Both the position numbers and the translations under genes were made by a program. Below are positions 1-9,279 of a stretch of DNA of 64,000 nt, in pieces (within the stretch, counting starts at the first letter, position 1; the number at the start of each line of letters is the position of its first letter). This DNA is from Subtercola boreus (GTDB lineage: Bacteria; Actinomycetota; Actinomycetes; Actinomycetales; Microbacteriaceae). The notes beneath the pieces are model-generated. The model worked only from the letters and a program-made list of their open reading frames with translations, did no database searches and was not told where the DNA came from. Location of the stretch: the NCBI RefSeq assembly GCF_003399635.1, contig NZ_NBXB01000021.1, positions 1-64,000 of the forward strand, read 5' to 3'.

Positions 1-90
1 AGGACACGCTGGACAGTGCGGTGGAAACCCGCGCTGAACGCGTTCGCGATCACCTTCGCCGACCGCTGGCCGGCAGCAGAAACCTACTAA
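1..90 (+). CDS. IS256/Mutator-type transposase, 3' end only
   Basis: The window opens inside a reading frame that ends at the TAA at 88-90. The last 29 residues include WKPALNAFAITFADRWPAA, which resembles the conserved C-terminal tail of IS256-family transposases (a W..ALN.F.I.F..R pattern). The rest of the gene, including the DDE catalytic residues, lies outside the window, so it is unknown whether the element is intact. The call rests on the tail motif and on an inverted-repeat-like sequence just downstream. It marks the left edge of the carbohydrate island. Confidence 0.6.
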   Translation, partial: RTRWTVRWKPALNAFAITFADRWPAAETY

Positions 91-101
91 CCAAAAATGC
101 T

Positions 102-127
102 GGAAACACCGAAAACGTTACAGACCC
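102..127. repeat. Probable terminal inverted repeat of the IS256-type element
   Basis: About a dozen bases after the transposase stop lies GAAACACCGAAAACG followed by TTACAGACCC. Read inward from the end this is GGGTCTGTAACGTTTTCGG, the style of terminal repeat seen on Mutator-type elements. The partner end is outside the window, so the boundary at about 127 is an inference. Confidence 0.4.
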
Positions 128-133
128 GCCTTT

Positions 134-172
134 GCGACGGAGGTGGGGATGTCGGTGTCCCGTCTCCGTCGC
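134..172. terminator. Stem-loop downstream of the fructanase gene
   Basis: GCGACGGAG (134-142) pairs with CTCCGTCGC (164-172) around a 21-base loop, 11 bases past the stop of the leftward fructanase gene. There is no clear T-run. It could end fructanase transcription or block read-through from the IS. Confidence 0.4.
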
Positions 173-183
173 AGGGCTTCTGG

Positions 184-2496
184 TTAGGCGGGGCCGTTCC
201 AGTTTTGGTCGGCGCCTCCGACGCAGTCGTAGATTTGGAGTTGTCTACCGTTCGTAGTGATTCCGCTGTCGAGGTCCAGGCATCGGCCGGTGGCCTGGTT
301 GATGATGGTGTTGCTGTTTCCTTTGCTCCAGATCTGGGTGGTGCTGCCGGTGCAGGTTGCTGCGTCGACGAGGGTGTGGTTGGCAGTTTGGCCGGCGGGC
401 GTTTCGACGCAGGTGCTGCCGGTGGTGAGGGTGCCGTTCGCATTCAGGGTGAAGGACTGGTTGGCGTGACCGTTGCAGTCCCAGAGTTGGATGCGACCGG
501 ACGCGACATCAAGGTCTACGCACTTGCTGGTGTTGTTCCAAGTGATTCGCCCGGTACTTCCGGCAGATGCGCTCGTCGGGCCGACCCAGCTTTGGTTTGC
601 TGATCCGACGCAGTCATAGGCTTGCAGTTGGGTGCTGTTTGTGAAGTTGCTGCTGGGTAGGTCAAGGCAGCGTCCGGATGCTTGGTTGATGAGTGAGCCG
701 AAGTTCCCTCTGGACCATTTCTGGTTGCTGCTGCCGGCGCAGGTCGCGGTTTGCAGGAGGGTGCCGTTGGCTGTTTGGCCGGGTGGTAGTTGCAGGCAGG
801 TCCCGCCGGTGGTGATGGTTCCGTCGCTGTTCAGCAACCAGGCCTGGTTGGGATGGGCTTGGCAGTCGTAGATTTGTACTTTGTTGGTGGCGGTGTCGCG
901 GTCGACGCATTTGGATTGCTGCGTGGTTGAGACGATTTCGTTGCTGGGTGCCCGGCCCTCGGGTGCGGGGGTCCAGGTCGACCCGATTCGGTAGAACGCG
1001 AGCGAGACGAGGTTCACGGTTCCGCCGTTGGAATAGAGATGTATGCCTTGGCTGGTGGGGGCGGAGTTGAAGTTGACGTTGTCGCTGACGACCATTTTGC
1101 CGTCGTTGCCGTAGACCTCGAGTTGTCCGCGGTCGACGAGCATCCGTACTTTGATGTGGTTGTTGCTGGTGGGCGGCATGGATTGGCCGTAGAGTGTTTG
1201 GGCGCCGACAGAGTAGGCGACGGTGTGGTCGCTGCTTCCGTCGGCGCGTTTGTGCAGTTGGAATCCGAAGTCGGTTGCGGTGGTGCCGGTGAGGTCGAAT
1301 TCTGCTTGAATTTCGTAGGTGTCAGCGCTGATGCCCGCGAACGGGTCGTTCGCGCCGTTCGCGGTGATGGTGCTGGCGCCCCAGGTCTGGCTGCTGGAGT
1401 GAATGGTGCTGATTTCTGCGACGGGGTTCCTCGTGATGCGGATGCCTTCGGAGAAAGTTTTCAGTGCGATGTCGACGGGGAAGGAGGCGTTGCCGTTCCA
1501 GGTCACGCCTTGGTTCCCGGGCTGCCACGCCATTTGGACAATGCGGTTGTTGGGCATCTGGTTGAAGGTCTGTGCGGCATACCAGGTGGACGGTGAACTG
1601 TAGCCGGTTTGTGCCTTGTCCATTGTTTGCGGGGTGGCCCAGTCGGAGACGAAGACGCTGTTGGCGTCGAGTGAGCCGATCACGTAGCGGCCGCTGGCGT
1701 CTTGGAGCACCCATTTCTGGTTGCCGGTGTTGCCGTCGACGGGGAGCTGGTAGAGGTCGGGGCATTCGTACAGCCAGGAGCCTGCGTACCGTCCCACTGG
1801 GGTCCAGCTGAGCAGGTTCGTTGAGGTGTAGAACGTGGCGCCGTGACCGTTGCTTTCGTCGTATTCGGTGAGTACCCACCGGTTGTGGGCGGGGTCCCAT
1901 TGCACTTTCGGGTCGCGGCTGGTCGATGTGGTAGTGATGACTCTTTGGCCGCCGTTATACATCTGGAAGGTTTTCGCGCCGTCGGTGCTGTACGCGATGC
2001 TGACACCGTTGGTGTTGGTGAAGAGCAGGATGGGGTCATCGCTGCCGTTTTTCAATCCGGTGACGTTGTTGACGTCGACCCATGCGGAGCCGGAGGCGAG
2101 GTCGGTGGCCGGGTGGACGCCCGGTTCTAAGGCGACGGGTTGCTGGGTCCAATGAACGAGGTCGGTGCTGGTGGCATGGCCCCAGTGAATGGTGCCGTGG
2201 GTGAGGTCGTGGGGGTTGTTCTGGTAGAAGAGGTGGTAGGTGCCTCGGTAGTAGACGGGCCCGTTCACATCGTTCATCCAGCCGTTCTGAGAGCTGAAGT
2301 GGAACTGCCCGCGTAGAGGTTCGGTGTAGTCGGTTGCAGCGTACGGGTATTCCGGGTAGTCGATGTTCGCGCCGGCTGAAGCACGTTGCGCCCCGCCGCC
2401 GAGCGTGACAACGAGGGTGAGGAGCATGGCCAGACAGGCCAGCAATGCGACGGCCCTTCGGTAGTGCCTGGGTTGGATGGTTCGGCGCATTGTCAT
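184..2496 (-). CDS. Secreted GH32 fructanase/levanase with C-terminal ricin-type lectin repeats
   Basis: This is a glycoside hydrolase family 32 enzyme that cleaves beta-fructosides such as levan, inulin or sucrose outside the cell. A signal peptide ends at about residue 41 (RASA). The GH32 nucleophile block WMNDVNG (usually WMNDPNG) is near residue 73, the RDPK motif lies in the middle, and YECPDLY carries the ECP acid/base glutamate. A beta-sandwich follows. From about residue 525 to the end there are two tandem ricin-B (beta-trefoil) modules with repeated CLD/QxW-like motifs, which probably bind polysaccharide. The ATG at 2496 follows a GAAAG-type ribosome site; GTG 2502 and ATG 2490 are alternatives. 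It sits at the end of the sugar ABC operon, so released fructose is the likely transporter substrate. Confidence 0.9.
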   Translation of the reverse strand: MTMRRTIQPRHYRRAVALLACLAMLLTLVVTLGGGAQRASAGANIDYPEYPYAATDYTEPLRGQFHFSSQNGWMNDVNGPVYYRGTYHLFYQNNPHDLTHGTIHWGHATSTDLVHWTQQPVALEPGVHPATDLASGSAWVDVNNVTGLKNGSDDPILLFTNTNGVSIAYSTDGAKTFQMYNGGQRVITTTSTSRDPKVQWDPAHNRWVLTEYDESNGHGATFYTSTNLLSWTPVGRYAGSWLYECPDLYQLPVDGNTGNQKWVLQDASGRYVIGSLDANSVFVSDWATPQTMDKAQTGYSSPSTWYAAQTFNQMPNNRIVQMAWQPGNQGVTWNGNASFPVDIALKTFSEGIRITRNPVAEISTIHSSSQTWGASTITANGANDPFAGISADTYEIQAEFDLTGTTATDFGFQLHKRADGSSDHTVAYSVGAQTLYGQSMPPTSNNHIKVRMLVDRGQLEVYGNDGKMVVSDNVNFNSAPTSQGIHLYSNGGTVNLVSLAFYRIGSTWTPAPEGRAPSNEIVSTTQQSKCVDRDTATNKVQIYDCQAHPNQAWLLNSDGTITTGGTCLQLPPGQTANGTLLQTATCAGSSNQKWSRGNFGSLINQASGRCLDLPSSNFTNSTQLQAYDCVGSANQSWVGPTSASAGSTGRITWNNTSKCVDLDVASGRIQLWDCNGHANQSFTLNANGTLTTGSTCVETPAGQTANHTLVDAATCTGSTTQIWSKGNSNTIINQATGRCLDLDSGITTNGRQLQIYDCVGGADQNWNGPA

Positions 2497-2613
2497 TCTC
2501 ACTTTCGTCGTTGAAACTGAATCGGTGCGGGCGTGCGGGAACGGACGTCTTCGGGGCCCGGCACTGCGGTGTGCGGGTTGGTTTCAGGCCCCGTGTCGGG
2601 TGGTGCCTTCGTG

Positions 2614-3414
2614 TTAGCTGGTGGCGGCGCCGGTCATGATCGCGACGGCGTCGGTCATGCTGTGGCTTTGGGGGGTGATGACGGCGGCGCGTTTGCCGAG
2701 GCGTTGGATGTGGATGCGGTCGGCGACGTCGAAGACCTGGGGCATGTTGTGGCTGACCAGGATGACGGGGATTCCCTCTTCGCGCAGGCGTTTGATGAGG
2801 TCGAGCACTTGGTTGGATTCGCGTACGCCGAGGGCTGCGGTGGGTTCGTCGAGGACGACGACTTTGGAGCCGAACGCGGCGGCGCGGGCGACGGCGACCG
2901 CTTGGCGTTGACCGCCGGAGAGGTTTTCTACAGGTACGGTGACGTCTTGCAGGGTGGAGATGCCTAGCCTGTCGAGCTCGCTTTTGGAATTCGCGCGCAT
3001 CAGCTTCGTGTCCATCATCCGGAACAAGCTGCCGAGGATGCCCGCCTTTCGGAGTTCTCGGCCGAGGTAGAGGTTGGATGCGATATCGAGGGCGGGGGAC
3101 ACGGCGAGGCTCTGGTAGACGGTTTCTATGCCGGCGAGTTTGGCGTCTTGGGGGCGTTTGAACTGTACGTCGTTGCCCTGAAGGTTCAGGTGTCCTTCGT
3201 CGGGCACTTCGGCGCCGGTGATGCATTTGATCAGGGTCGATTTTCCGGCACCGTTGTCTCCGATCACGGCGAGTACTTCGCCGGGGAACAGTTCAAGGTC
3301 CACGCCGTCTAGGCCGACGACCCGGCCGTACGTTTTCACCAGTCCGGTTGCGCGAAGGGTCGGTTCTGCTGCGGTGGAACGTCCGGCGGGGATGCCGTGG
3401 CTGGTGAGGGTCAT
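2614..3414 (-). CDS. Sugar ABC importer, ATP-binding subunit (FrcA/RbsA-like, single ATPase domain)
   Basis: This is the ATPase of a CUT2-type (ribose/fructose) importer. Walker A GDNGAGKST is at residues 52-60, the signature LSGGQRQ near 160, Walker B VVVLDEPTAAL near 180, and a switch His in VSHN. At 266 aa it has one nucleotide-binding domain, like FrcA of Sinorhizobium, not two as in RbsA. The ATG at 3412-3414 overlaps the permease stop as ATGA, so an upstream in-frame start is rejected. It is encoded with its permease and binding protein and the downstream fructanase. Confidence 0.92.
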   Translation of the reverse strand: MTLTSHGIPAGRSTAAEPTLRATGLVKTYGRVVGLDGVDLELFPGEVLAVIGDNGAGKSTLIKCITGAEVPDEGHLNLQGNDVQFKRPQDAKLAGIETVYQSLAVSPALDIASNLYLGRELRKAGILGSLFRMMDTKLMRANSKSELDRLGISTLQDVTVPVENLSGGQRQAVAVARAAAFGSKVVVLDEPTAALGVRESNQVLDLIKRLREEGIPVILVSHNMPQVFDVADRIHIQRLGKRAAVITPQSHSMTDAVAIMTGAATS

Positions 3415-4466
3415 TTGCGTACCTTTCGGATCCACTGATCAAGCGCGACGGCGACAATGATGAGAACGCCGACCGCGAGGGTTTGATAGAGCACGTCAAG
3501 CCCAGCGAGGGCGAGACCGTTTCGGAATATGCCGACGATCAGTGCGCCGAGCAGTGATCCCCAGATCGTTCCGCGACCACCGAACAGGCTGGTGCCGCCG
3601 ATGACAACGGCGGTGATGGAGTCGAGGTTGAGGTCTACGCCGGCGTTGGGGCTGGCGGCGTCTGCGCGGCCTATCTGAATCCACGCAGCAACGGCAACGA
3701 TTGCGCCTGCGGCGATGTAGACGCTCAGAAGTACTCTGTTCACCCGAATGCCCGCGAGACGTGCTGATTCCTTATCGTCGCCGACCGCGTATACGTGCCT
3801 GCCCCACGCCGTTTTACTCATAATGAACGCCATGATCACGTACAAGATCAGCATCGTGACAACGCCGTAGGTGATACCGATTCCACCGATTTTGAAGGTG
3901 TTTCCGGTTGCGGTGATCAGATTGGGGAGGTCTTGGCCAACAACCGAGGCGCTGTGTGAATACAGCAAGTTCAAAGCGACGAAGATGTTCAGTGTGCCGA
4001 GAGTCACGATGAAGGGAGGAAGTTTCAGTCTGGTGACGAGTAGCCCATTCAGGGTGCCTGCGGCGAGTCCTACGACTAGGCCGAGAAGGAGGGCCAGCGG
4101 GGCGGGTACGTTGTTTTGGGTGGCTGTTTGCGCGATCACCATGGTGGCCATCACCATCATCGCGCCGACTGAGAGATCAATGCCGGCGGTGAGGATGATC
4201 AGGGTTTGGGCGATAGCGAGGGTGCCGACGACGGCGACCTGCTGGGTGATCAGGGAAAGATTGTTGGCGAGGAAGAATCGGGGGCTGATGATGCCGAAAA
4301 CGATGACGGCGATGACCAGTACCAGCGCTGGGCTGAGCGCGGGGTAACGATGTAGAGCGTTTCTGACCCGGCTGAGGGGGGTGCTGCGGTCAAGGAATTC
4401 GGCGGCCAGATCGACCGGTTTCCGCTCGGCGGTGGGGTTTGGCCCGGTTTGGGTGGCGTTAGACAC
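3411..4466 (-). CDS. Sugar ABC importer, permease subunit (CUT2 / FrcC-like)
   Basis: This is the membrane subunit of the importer, 351 aa from a GTG at 4464-4466 preceded by AGGAG. A longer reading frame upstream has no membrane character and is not used. After a polar N-terminus of about 45 residues there are eight to ten hydrophobic segments, the BPD_transp_2 fold of ribose/fructose permeases. The conserved ITAVVIGGTSLFGGRG block near residue 270 is typical of CUT2 permeases. It probably imports fructose or a related monosaccharide or polyol, since a fructanase is in the same transcript. Confidence 0.93.
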   Translation of the reverse strand: MSNATQTGPNPTAERKPVDLAAEFLDRSTPLSRVRNALHRYPALSPALVLVIAVIVFGIISPRFFLANNLSLITQQVAVVGTLAIAQTLIILTAGIDLSVGAMMVMATMVIAQTATQNNVPAPLALLLGLVVGLAAGTLNGLLVTRLKLPPFIVTLGTLNIFVALNLLYSHSASVVGQDLPNLITATGNTFKIGGIGITYGVVTMLILYVIMAFIMSKTAWGRHVYAVGDDKESARLAGIRVNRVLLSVYIAAGAIVAVAAWIQIGRADAASPNAGVDLNLDSITAVVIGGTSLFGGRGTIWGSLLGALIVGIFRNGLALAGLDVLYQTLAVGVLIIVAVALDQWIRKVRK

Positions 4467-4545
4467 TGTTGCTCCTGAACTGCGTTGTTCGTGCGATGAG
4501 GGGGAAGGGCCAGGTGCACACGGGCGGCCTGGCCCTTCCTCTTGA

Positions 4546-5667
4546 TTACTTGCCCCAGCAGGTGGTGGTGCCTTCGGCGCTGGTAATACTCGGCAACCCG
4601 GCGACGGGTTTGTCGGTGACGAGTTTGGATCCGGTGTCGAAGAAGTCCAGCCCATTTGTGGTCGTGGGCTTCACCCCGGTGGTTGCGAGCTTGACGATAG
4701 CGTCCATGCCGAGCTGCGCCATCTGCGACGGGTACTGCTGGCTGGTTGCACCGATGATGCCCTGAGTGACCTGGCCCACTCCCGTGCACCCGCCGTCGAT
4801 GGCGACCAGCAGAACACTTTGGTCTTTGCCGGCCGCTTTCAAGGCCTGGTACGCGCCGTACGCCGCGGGTTCATTGATGGCGTACACGACATTGATATCC
4901 GGGTTCTTCGACAGCAGCGTCTCCATCGCAGTACGGCCATCAGCCTGGTCACCGTTGGACGCTGCGTTGCCCGCGATGACGTAGTCGCCGCCGGTACCGC
5001 CGGTGTACGTACCGGTGGGCGCCTCATCACCGTTCTTCTTCGCATCGTTGACCGGGATTCCCATGCCGGTCAAAAAGCCCTGATCGCGGTTGTAGTCCAC
5101 CGAGACGACCTGGTTGGCGAGATCATCGATCAGACCGATGACCGCCTTCTTGCCGCCGAGCTGCCCAGCTGTCCACGCCCCGATTGCTTTGCCGGCAGCG
5201 AAGTTGTCGGTAGCGAAGGTGATATCGACCGTGTCTGCCGGGTCAGGCGGAGTGTCCAGAGCGATGACATAGAGCCCGGCGCTTCGGGCTTTCTCGATCG
5301 CGCTGTTGACGGTGGAGTCGACGGGGGTGATCAGGATGCCTTTGTCGCCCCGGGAGACGGCGTCTTCGATGGCCTGGATCTGTGTCGCTGAGTCGCCGTC
5401 TTTGGTGCCTGCGGCGAGCGTCAACGACACGTTGCCGCTCTTGGTCGCTTCAGCTTTGGCCGCGTCTTCCATGGCGACGAAGAACGGGTTCGTGGTCGTT
5501 TTCACGATCAACGAAATCCCAACTGGTCCAGAGTCAGCGGTTCCTGTGGCGCCCGCGGTACCCGTGCCGCTGGAACATCCAGCTAACGTCAAGGAGACGA
5601 TGGCGCTGACGGCGCCGAGCGCAAAGATCGTTTTGCGGCGGCTGCGGAAAATGGTGTGATTCAACAT
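4546..5667 (-). CDS. Sugar ABC importer, substrate-binding lipoprotein (FrcB/RbsB-like)
   Basis: This is a periplasmic-binding-protein-type (Peripla_BP_4) lipoprotein of 373 aa. A lipoprotein signal ends in LTLAGC with the acylated Cys at residue 31. Two Rossmann-like lobes follow, with typical blocks such as NPFFVAM near residue 65 and LVAIDGG near 270. The ATG at 5667 follows GGGAG. It is the first gene of a leftward operon (binding protein, permease, ATPase, fructanase). Its promoter carries a perfect LacI-type palindrome at 5702-5715, so it should be induced by the island's sugar. The ligand cannot be read from the sequence; fructose is inferred from the fructanase. Confidence 0.92.
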   Translation of the reverse strand: MLNHTIFRSRRKTIFALGAVSAIVSLTLAGCSSGTGTAGATGTADSGPVGISLIVKTTTNPFFVAMEDAAKAEATKSGNVSLTLAAGTKDGDSATQIQAIEDAVSRGDKGILITPVDSTVNSAIEKARSAGLYVIALDTPPDPADTVDITFATDNFAAGKAIGAWTAGQLGGKKAVIGLIDDLANQVVSVDYNRDQGFLTGMGIPVNDAKKNGDEAPTGTYTGGTGGDYVIAGNAASNGDQADGRTAMETLLSKNPDINVVYAINEPAAYGAYQALKAAGKDQSVLLVAIDGGCTGVGQVTQGIIGATSQQYPSQMAQLGMDAIVKLATTGVKPTTTNGLDFFDTGSKLVTDKPVAGLPSITSAEGTTTCWGK

Positions 5668-5687
5668 TGAACTCCCTCAGTGTGTGG

Positions 5688-5716
5688 AACATCAATGAAA
5701 ATGACATCGATGTCAA
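5688..5716 (-). promoter_or_regulatory. LacI-controlled promoter of the ABC importer operon
   Basis: On the minus strand TTGACA (plus-strand 5711-5716) is the -35 box and GATGTT (5688-5693) a weak -10 box, 17 bases apart. The perfect 14-bp palindrome TGACATCGATGTCA at 5702-5715 overlaps the -35. It has the central CG of LacI-family operators and is repeated exactly at 11565-11578. Confidence 0.75.
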
Positions 5717-5867
5717 ATGACAGGTCTACCCTACGTTTTCGATTGAGTCAATTCAGTTTCAGAAACTTTCACGAATCGTGATCGAGCGCCGGGGCGGCCA
5801 CGGTGGCTGGTTGCGGTTCGGGTTGCGAAGCAGGCTGCGACGCGCCGAATCGATCTCCGTGGGTCGA

Positions 5868-6596
5868 TCAGCGGGCGGTGTATCCGCCGTCAATCGGCAA
5901 CGACACTCCGGAGATCATGGCGGCGGCGTCGCTGAGCAGGAAGACGATGGGGGCCGCGATGTCGTCTTCGGTCGCCCATCGGCCAAGCGGCATTTGGGAA
6001 AGGAAGGGTCCTTCGATTTCGGGTAGGCCCCAATAGAACGCGGACATGTCGGTCATCACTACGGTGGGGTTCACACTGTTTACGCGGATGCCGTACTGCC
6101 CGAGTTCCAGCGCGGACACGCGGGTGATGTTATCCAGCGCCGCTTTGGATGAGCCATAGGAGATATGTCCGGTCAGCGCCACGAGACTGGCTTGGCTGGA
6201 CACATTCACAATCGCTCCGCCTTTGCCGAGTCGGATCATCGAGGCGGCCGCGTACTTGGTCACCAGCAGGCTGCCGCGGGCATTGATACTGATGACCTTG
6301 TCGAACACATCAATGTTCGTGTCGGTCGGGCTGGCGATTTCACCGCCGTACCCCCCGCAGTTCACGACTCCCCAGAGGTCCAGCCCGTCGAGGGCATCTC
6401 TGACGCTGTCTTCGGATGTCAAGTCGAACGGTAGGGTCTGGCAGCCGGTCGCTTCGGCCAGCGCGTCGAGTGCTTCGATCGATCGGCCACTCGCGATGAC
6501 GTTCGCGCCGGCCGCAACCAGGTGTCTGACGGTGGCTCCGCCGATACCGCCGCTGGCGCCGGTCACTAGAATGCTGCGTCCGTTGAAATCTGTCAT
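5868..6596 (-). CDS. Short-chain dehydrogenase, L-xylulose/dicarbonyl reductase-like
   Basis: This is an NAD(P)-dependent SDR of 242 aa. The cofactor motif TGASGGIGG is near residue 12, the catalytic Ser lies in NVSSQ, and YGSSK carries Tyr-x-x-x-Lys. The block VNPTVVMT after the active site is characteristic of L-xylulose reductases (DCXR), so a ketopentose/pentitol or related polyol interconversion is likely. In place of the usual NNAG motif it has NCGGYGG, a departure worth noting. The start is the ATG at 6594-6596 after an AAAGAGAA ribosome site. It is transcribed away from the kinase gene, with a LacI-type half-conserved operator at 6694-6707 between them. Confidence 0.85.
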   Translation of the reverse strand: MTDFNGRSILVTGASGGIGGATVRHLVAAGANVIASGRSIEALDALAEATGCQTLPFDLTSEDSVRDALDGLDLWGVVNCGGYGGEIASPTDTNIDVFDKVISINARGSLLVTKYAAASMIRLGKGGAIVNVSSQASLVALTGHISYGSSKAALDNITRVSALELGQYGIRVNSVNPTVVMTDMSAFYWGLPEIEGPFLSQMPLGRWATEDDIAAPIVFLLSDAAAMISGVSLPIDGGYTAR

Positions 6597-6692
6597 GGTG
6601 ATTCTCTTTCGTCGTTTGGACTGATGGTTCGTGGACAGCGCTGCGTGGTCGGGCGCCAGCCGGGTGCTAGTGTACTCAGAAATCGGATCAAA

Positions 6693-6722
6693 TTGACATC
6701 GATGACATTTTGGGTTTAGCGT
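6693..6722 (+). promoter_or_regulatory. LacI-type operator/promoter between SDR and kinase genes
   Basis: TTGACA (6693-6698) and TAGCGT (6717-6722) form a rightward promoter with an 18-base spacer. The operator is TGACATCGATGACA (6694-6707), one arm perfect and the other with one change. The promoter is near-identical base for base to that at 11564-11593, which implies shared control. The leftward SDR gene may use the same operator. Confidence 0.7.
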
Positions 6723-6838
6723 CGACCCGTCGGGTTGGTTCGAAGGTCTGCGGCAGCATCTCTGCTTCGGCATTCTGACCGACGCACGTCACTGCTGACG
6801 TGAGCATCGGCGACGACGAGATGACGGAGACACATACC

Positions 6839-7507
6839 ATGGAAGCTCGGATGAGCCAGCGCCCTGTTGGGCACGGGCCGGTATCGGCGCGGTTGAACGT
6901 GGAGGAGCTCGCGGTCCGGGCCCGGCAGATGATCGTGCCGGGGCAGAGGCGGATATTGGGAATCACAGGCTCGCCCGGGGCAGGTAAGTCGACGGTCTGC
7001 GCTCGGCTGGTTGGTGCGTTGGCAGGCGATGCTGTGCTGGTGGGAATGGACGGCTTTCATCTGGCCAATGCCGAATTGGAGCGTTTGGGTCGGGCGGACC
7101 GGAAAGGTGCCCCGGACTCGTTCGATTCTTTCGGTTTCGCGGCGCTACTGGTCCGGCTCAGGAGCGCTACGGAGACCGTATACGCCCCGTACTTTGACCG
7201 CGGGATCGAGGAATCGATCGGTAGCGCCGTACCTGTTGACCCGTGGGTGCCGTTGATCATCACCGAGGGCAACTACCTCCTCTTCCAGGACGACGGCTGG
7301 CAGAGCGCGGGCGCTGCCCTTGATGAGATCTGGTATCTGGACGTACCTGATGACGTCAGAGCGGCCCGACTGGTGCTCCGCCATCAAGCCTTCGGGCGTT
7401 CGCCCGCAGACGCAGAGCGCTGGGTGCAGACGGTGGATCAAAAAAACGGCGAAAAGATTGGCGCCACGAAAGAGCGCGCCGACCTCATCATCGACCTGGT
7501 CGGCTAG
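6839..7507 (+). CDS. FrcK/uridine-kinase-like P-loop kinase
   Basis: This is a P-loop NTP-dependent kinase of 222 aa, of the type found with fructose ABC transporters (FrcK) and related to the pantothenate/uridine kinase fold. Walker A GSPGAGKST is near residue 43, followed by GMDGFHL with the acidic base, and TEGNYLL. These motifs are shared with phosphoribulokinase/uridine-kinase proteins. It probably phosphorylates an imported sugar, but the substrate is not proven. The ATG at 6839 has GGAG nine bases upstream; a GTG at 6800 and ATG 6821 are less likely. It starts the rightward operon kinase - polyol dehydrogenase - transaldolase. Confidence 0.75.
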   Translation: MEARMSQRPVGHGPVSARLNVEELAVRARQMIVPGQRRILGITGSPGAGKSTVCARLVGALAGDAVLVGMDGFHLANAELERLGRADRKGAPDSFDSFGFAALLVRLRSATETVYAPYFDRGIEESIGSAVPVDPWVPLIITEGNYLLFQDDGWQSAGAALDEIWYLDVPDDVRAARLVLRHQAFGRSPADAERWVQTVDQKNGEKIGATKERADLIIDLVG

Positions 7508-7559
7508 CCGAACCCGCGCATCCGAACCAAACACTCACCTCGACCGGAACAGAGCACCC

Positions 7560-7622
7560 ATGACCACCTTTTCGACATCCCCAGATTCCTTCCTCTCCAC
7601 ACTCGGGGAGGTGCTTCGATGA
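7560..7622 (+). CDS. Possible 20-codon leader peptide overlapping the polyol dehydrogenase start
   Basis: ATG at 7560 opens a 20-codon frame that ends at the TGA at 7620-7622, overlapping the dehydrogenase ATG as ATGA. The ribosome site of the dehydrogenase lies inside it. It has no strong ribosome site of its own. It could be a coupling leader or chance, as there is otherwise a 111-base gap after the kinase. Confidence 0.25.
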   Translation: MTTFSTSPDSFLSTLGEVLR

Positions 7623-9121
7623 CGGCGCCGACATCGTCGTCGATACGGTTGACGGGCTCCACCCTTGCCCGCATTGGTTCGAGAGTCGCAACACCCGCGT
7701 ATGACAGGGCAAGCATCAGCATCGGCGTTGTGCACTTCGGCGTCGGATCGTTTCATCGCTCGCACGAGGCAATGTTCCTGGACCGGTTCTTCAATGCCGG
7801 GGGAGACCCGTCCTGGGGAATTTGCGGGGTGGGACTGTTGCCGCAGGATGCCCGGATGCGCGACGTGCTCACGCGGCAAGACGGCCTGTACACGCTGCTC
7901 CTTCGTGAACCGGAAGGCGCGGTGACGGCGCGGGTGATCGGCTCGATCACCCGGTACCTGTTCGCGCCCGATGACCCGGGGAAAGTTCTGGACACACTGG
8001 TCGCACCGAGCACTCGGATCGTTTCGCTGACGGTCACCGAAGCCGGGTATAGCGTGAACGACGCGACGGGTCTGTTCGACGCGACTGGTGAAAATACCCG
8101 CGCGGAACTTCGGGAAGGCGCGGCGCCCGTCACGGTGTTCGGGTTTCTCACCGAAGCTCTCCGCCTGCGGAGGGAGAACGGAACCGCACCGTTCACGGTG
8201 ATGTCCTGCGACAACATTCCAGGAAATGGCCGGATTGCGCGGACTGCGTTGGTGTCCTTCGCCCGACTGAAGAACCCGGAGCTTGCCGAGTGGATCGAAG
8301 CATCAGTATCGTTTCCGAGTTCAATGGTCGACCGGATCACGCCCACTACTACCGATGAGGTGCGCGCCGAAGTCGCCCGCGAATACTGGATCGAGGACGA
8401 ATGGCCGGTGGTCGCCGAATCGTTCGAGCAATGGGTCCTCGAAGACTCCTTCCCCGCCGGTCGGCCCGCGTTTGAGCGTGTCGGCGTGCAACTGGTGACG
8501 GATGTCGAACCCTACGAACGGATGAAGCTGCGCCTCTTGAACGCCAGCCACCAGGCCATGAGTTATCTCGGGATCCTCGCCGGGCACCTCTTCGTGCACG
8601 ATGCACTCTCTGACCCGGCGCTTTCACAATTCGTCTCCGGTTACATGCTGTCAGAAGCCACCCCCACGCTTCATCCGGTACCCGGCGTCGACCTCGCGGA
8701 ATACCGACGCCAGCTGATCACCCGATTTTCCAGCCCCGCGGTCGCAGATACTCTGGCCCGCCAAGTCGTTGACGGGTCCGAGCGGATCCAAAAGTTTTTA
8801 CTGCCCGTGCTCCGGGACCAACTCGAAGCTGGCGGCAGCATCGACCATCTCGCATTGATCATCGCAGGCTGGAGCCGGTTCCTGGAACGCAACGATGAAG
8901 ACGGGCGCCCGCTGCCCGTCCAAGACCACCGGGCGCTGGTTGTCGTCCCCGCGGCACGAGCCGAGCACGAAACCCCAGGCGCATTGCTGGATGTTCGAGA
9001 GGTGTTCGCTGATCTCGGTGAGAATCAGCGATTCCGCACCGCCTACCTCCTTGCCCGCGGCCGACTCCAGAGCGGCGGCGTTCACTACGCTCTCGGTGAG
9101 CTTGGAACGGCTGCCCAGTGA
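7619..9121 (+). CDS. Long-chain polyol dehydrogenase, mannitol dehydrogenase family (copy 1)
   Basis: This is an NAD-dependent polyol (or hexuronate) dehydrogenase of the MtlK/UxuB family, 500 aa. The N-terminal Rossmann domain begins with [17 protein letters not shown] (residues 35-51). The C-terminal domain carries the family block [16 protein letters not shown] with the catalytic Lys at its start. Substrates in the family include mannitol, arabinitol, sorbitol, fructuronate and tagaturonate; the exact one cannot be read here. The ATG follows GGGGAGGTG and overlaps the stop of a 20-codon frame (7560-7622). A second family member lies 5 kb away at 12872. Confidence 0.9.
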   Translation: MTAPTSSSIRLTGSTLARIGSRVATPAYDRASISIGVVHFGVGSFHRSHEAMFLDRFFNAGGDPSWGICGVGLLPQDARMRDVLTRQDGLYTLLLREPEGAVTARVIGSITRYLFAPDDPGKVLDTLVAPSTRIVSLTVTEAGYSVNDATGLFDATGENTRAELREGAAPVTVFGFLTEALRLRRENGTAPFTVMSCDNIPGNGRIARTALVSFARLKNPELAEWIEASVSFPSSMVDRITPTTTDEVRAEVAREYWIEDEWPVVAESFEQWVLEDSFPAGRPAFERVGVQLVTDVEPYERMKLRLLNASHQAMSYLGILAGHLFVHDALSDPALSQFVSGYMLSEATPTLHPVPGVDLAEYRRQLITRFSSPAVADTLARQVVDGSERIQKFLLPVLRDQLEAGGSIDHLALIIAGWSRFLERNDEDGRPLPVQDHRALVVVPAARAEHETPGALLDVREVFADLGENQRFRTAYLLARGRLQSGGVHYALGELGTAAQ

Positions 9122-9279
9122 CTCTGCTGCTTCGAATAGCCAGCGTTGCGGCGGAAACCATCGCACCTCACATCCGGAGCGACACCGACAACACTCGTTC
9201 TTCTACTTCTCGTCCGCCCCGTGCTGGACGCACCGCCCCGTGCCTGCAATGCTGGCCAAATCTTGAAGGACAACACCTG

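Noticed and set aside
2036-3226. Long reading frame antisense to the fructanase and ABC ATPase genes
   Set aside because: Arg/Pro/His-rich translation without domains, across two well-supported genes on the same strand in another frame; typical high-GC shadow.
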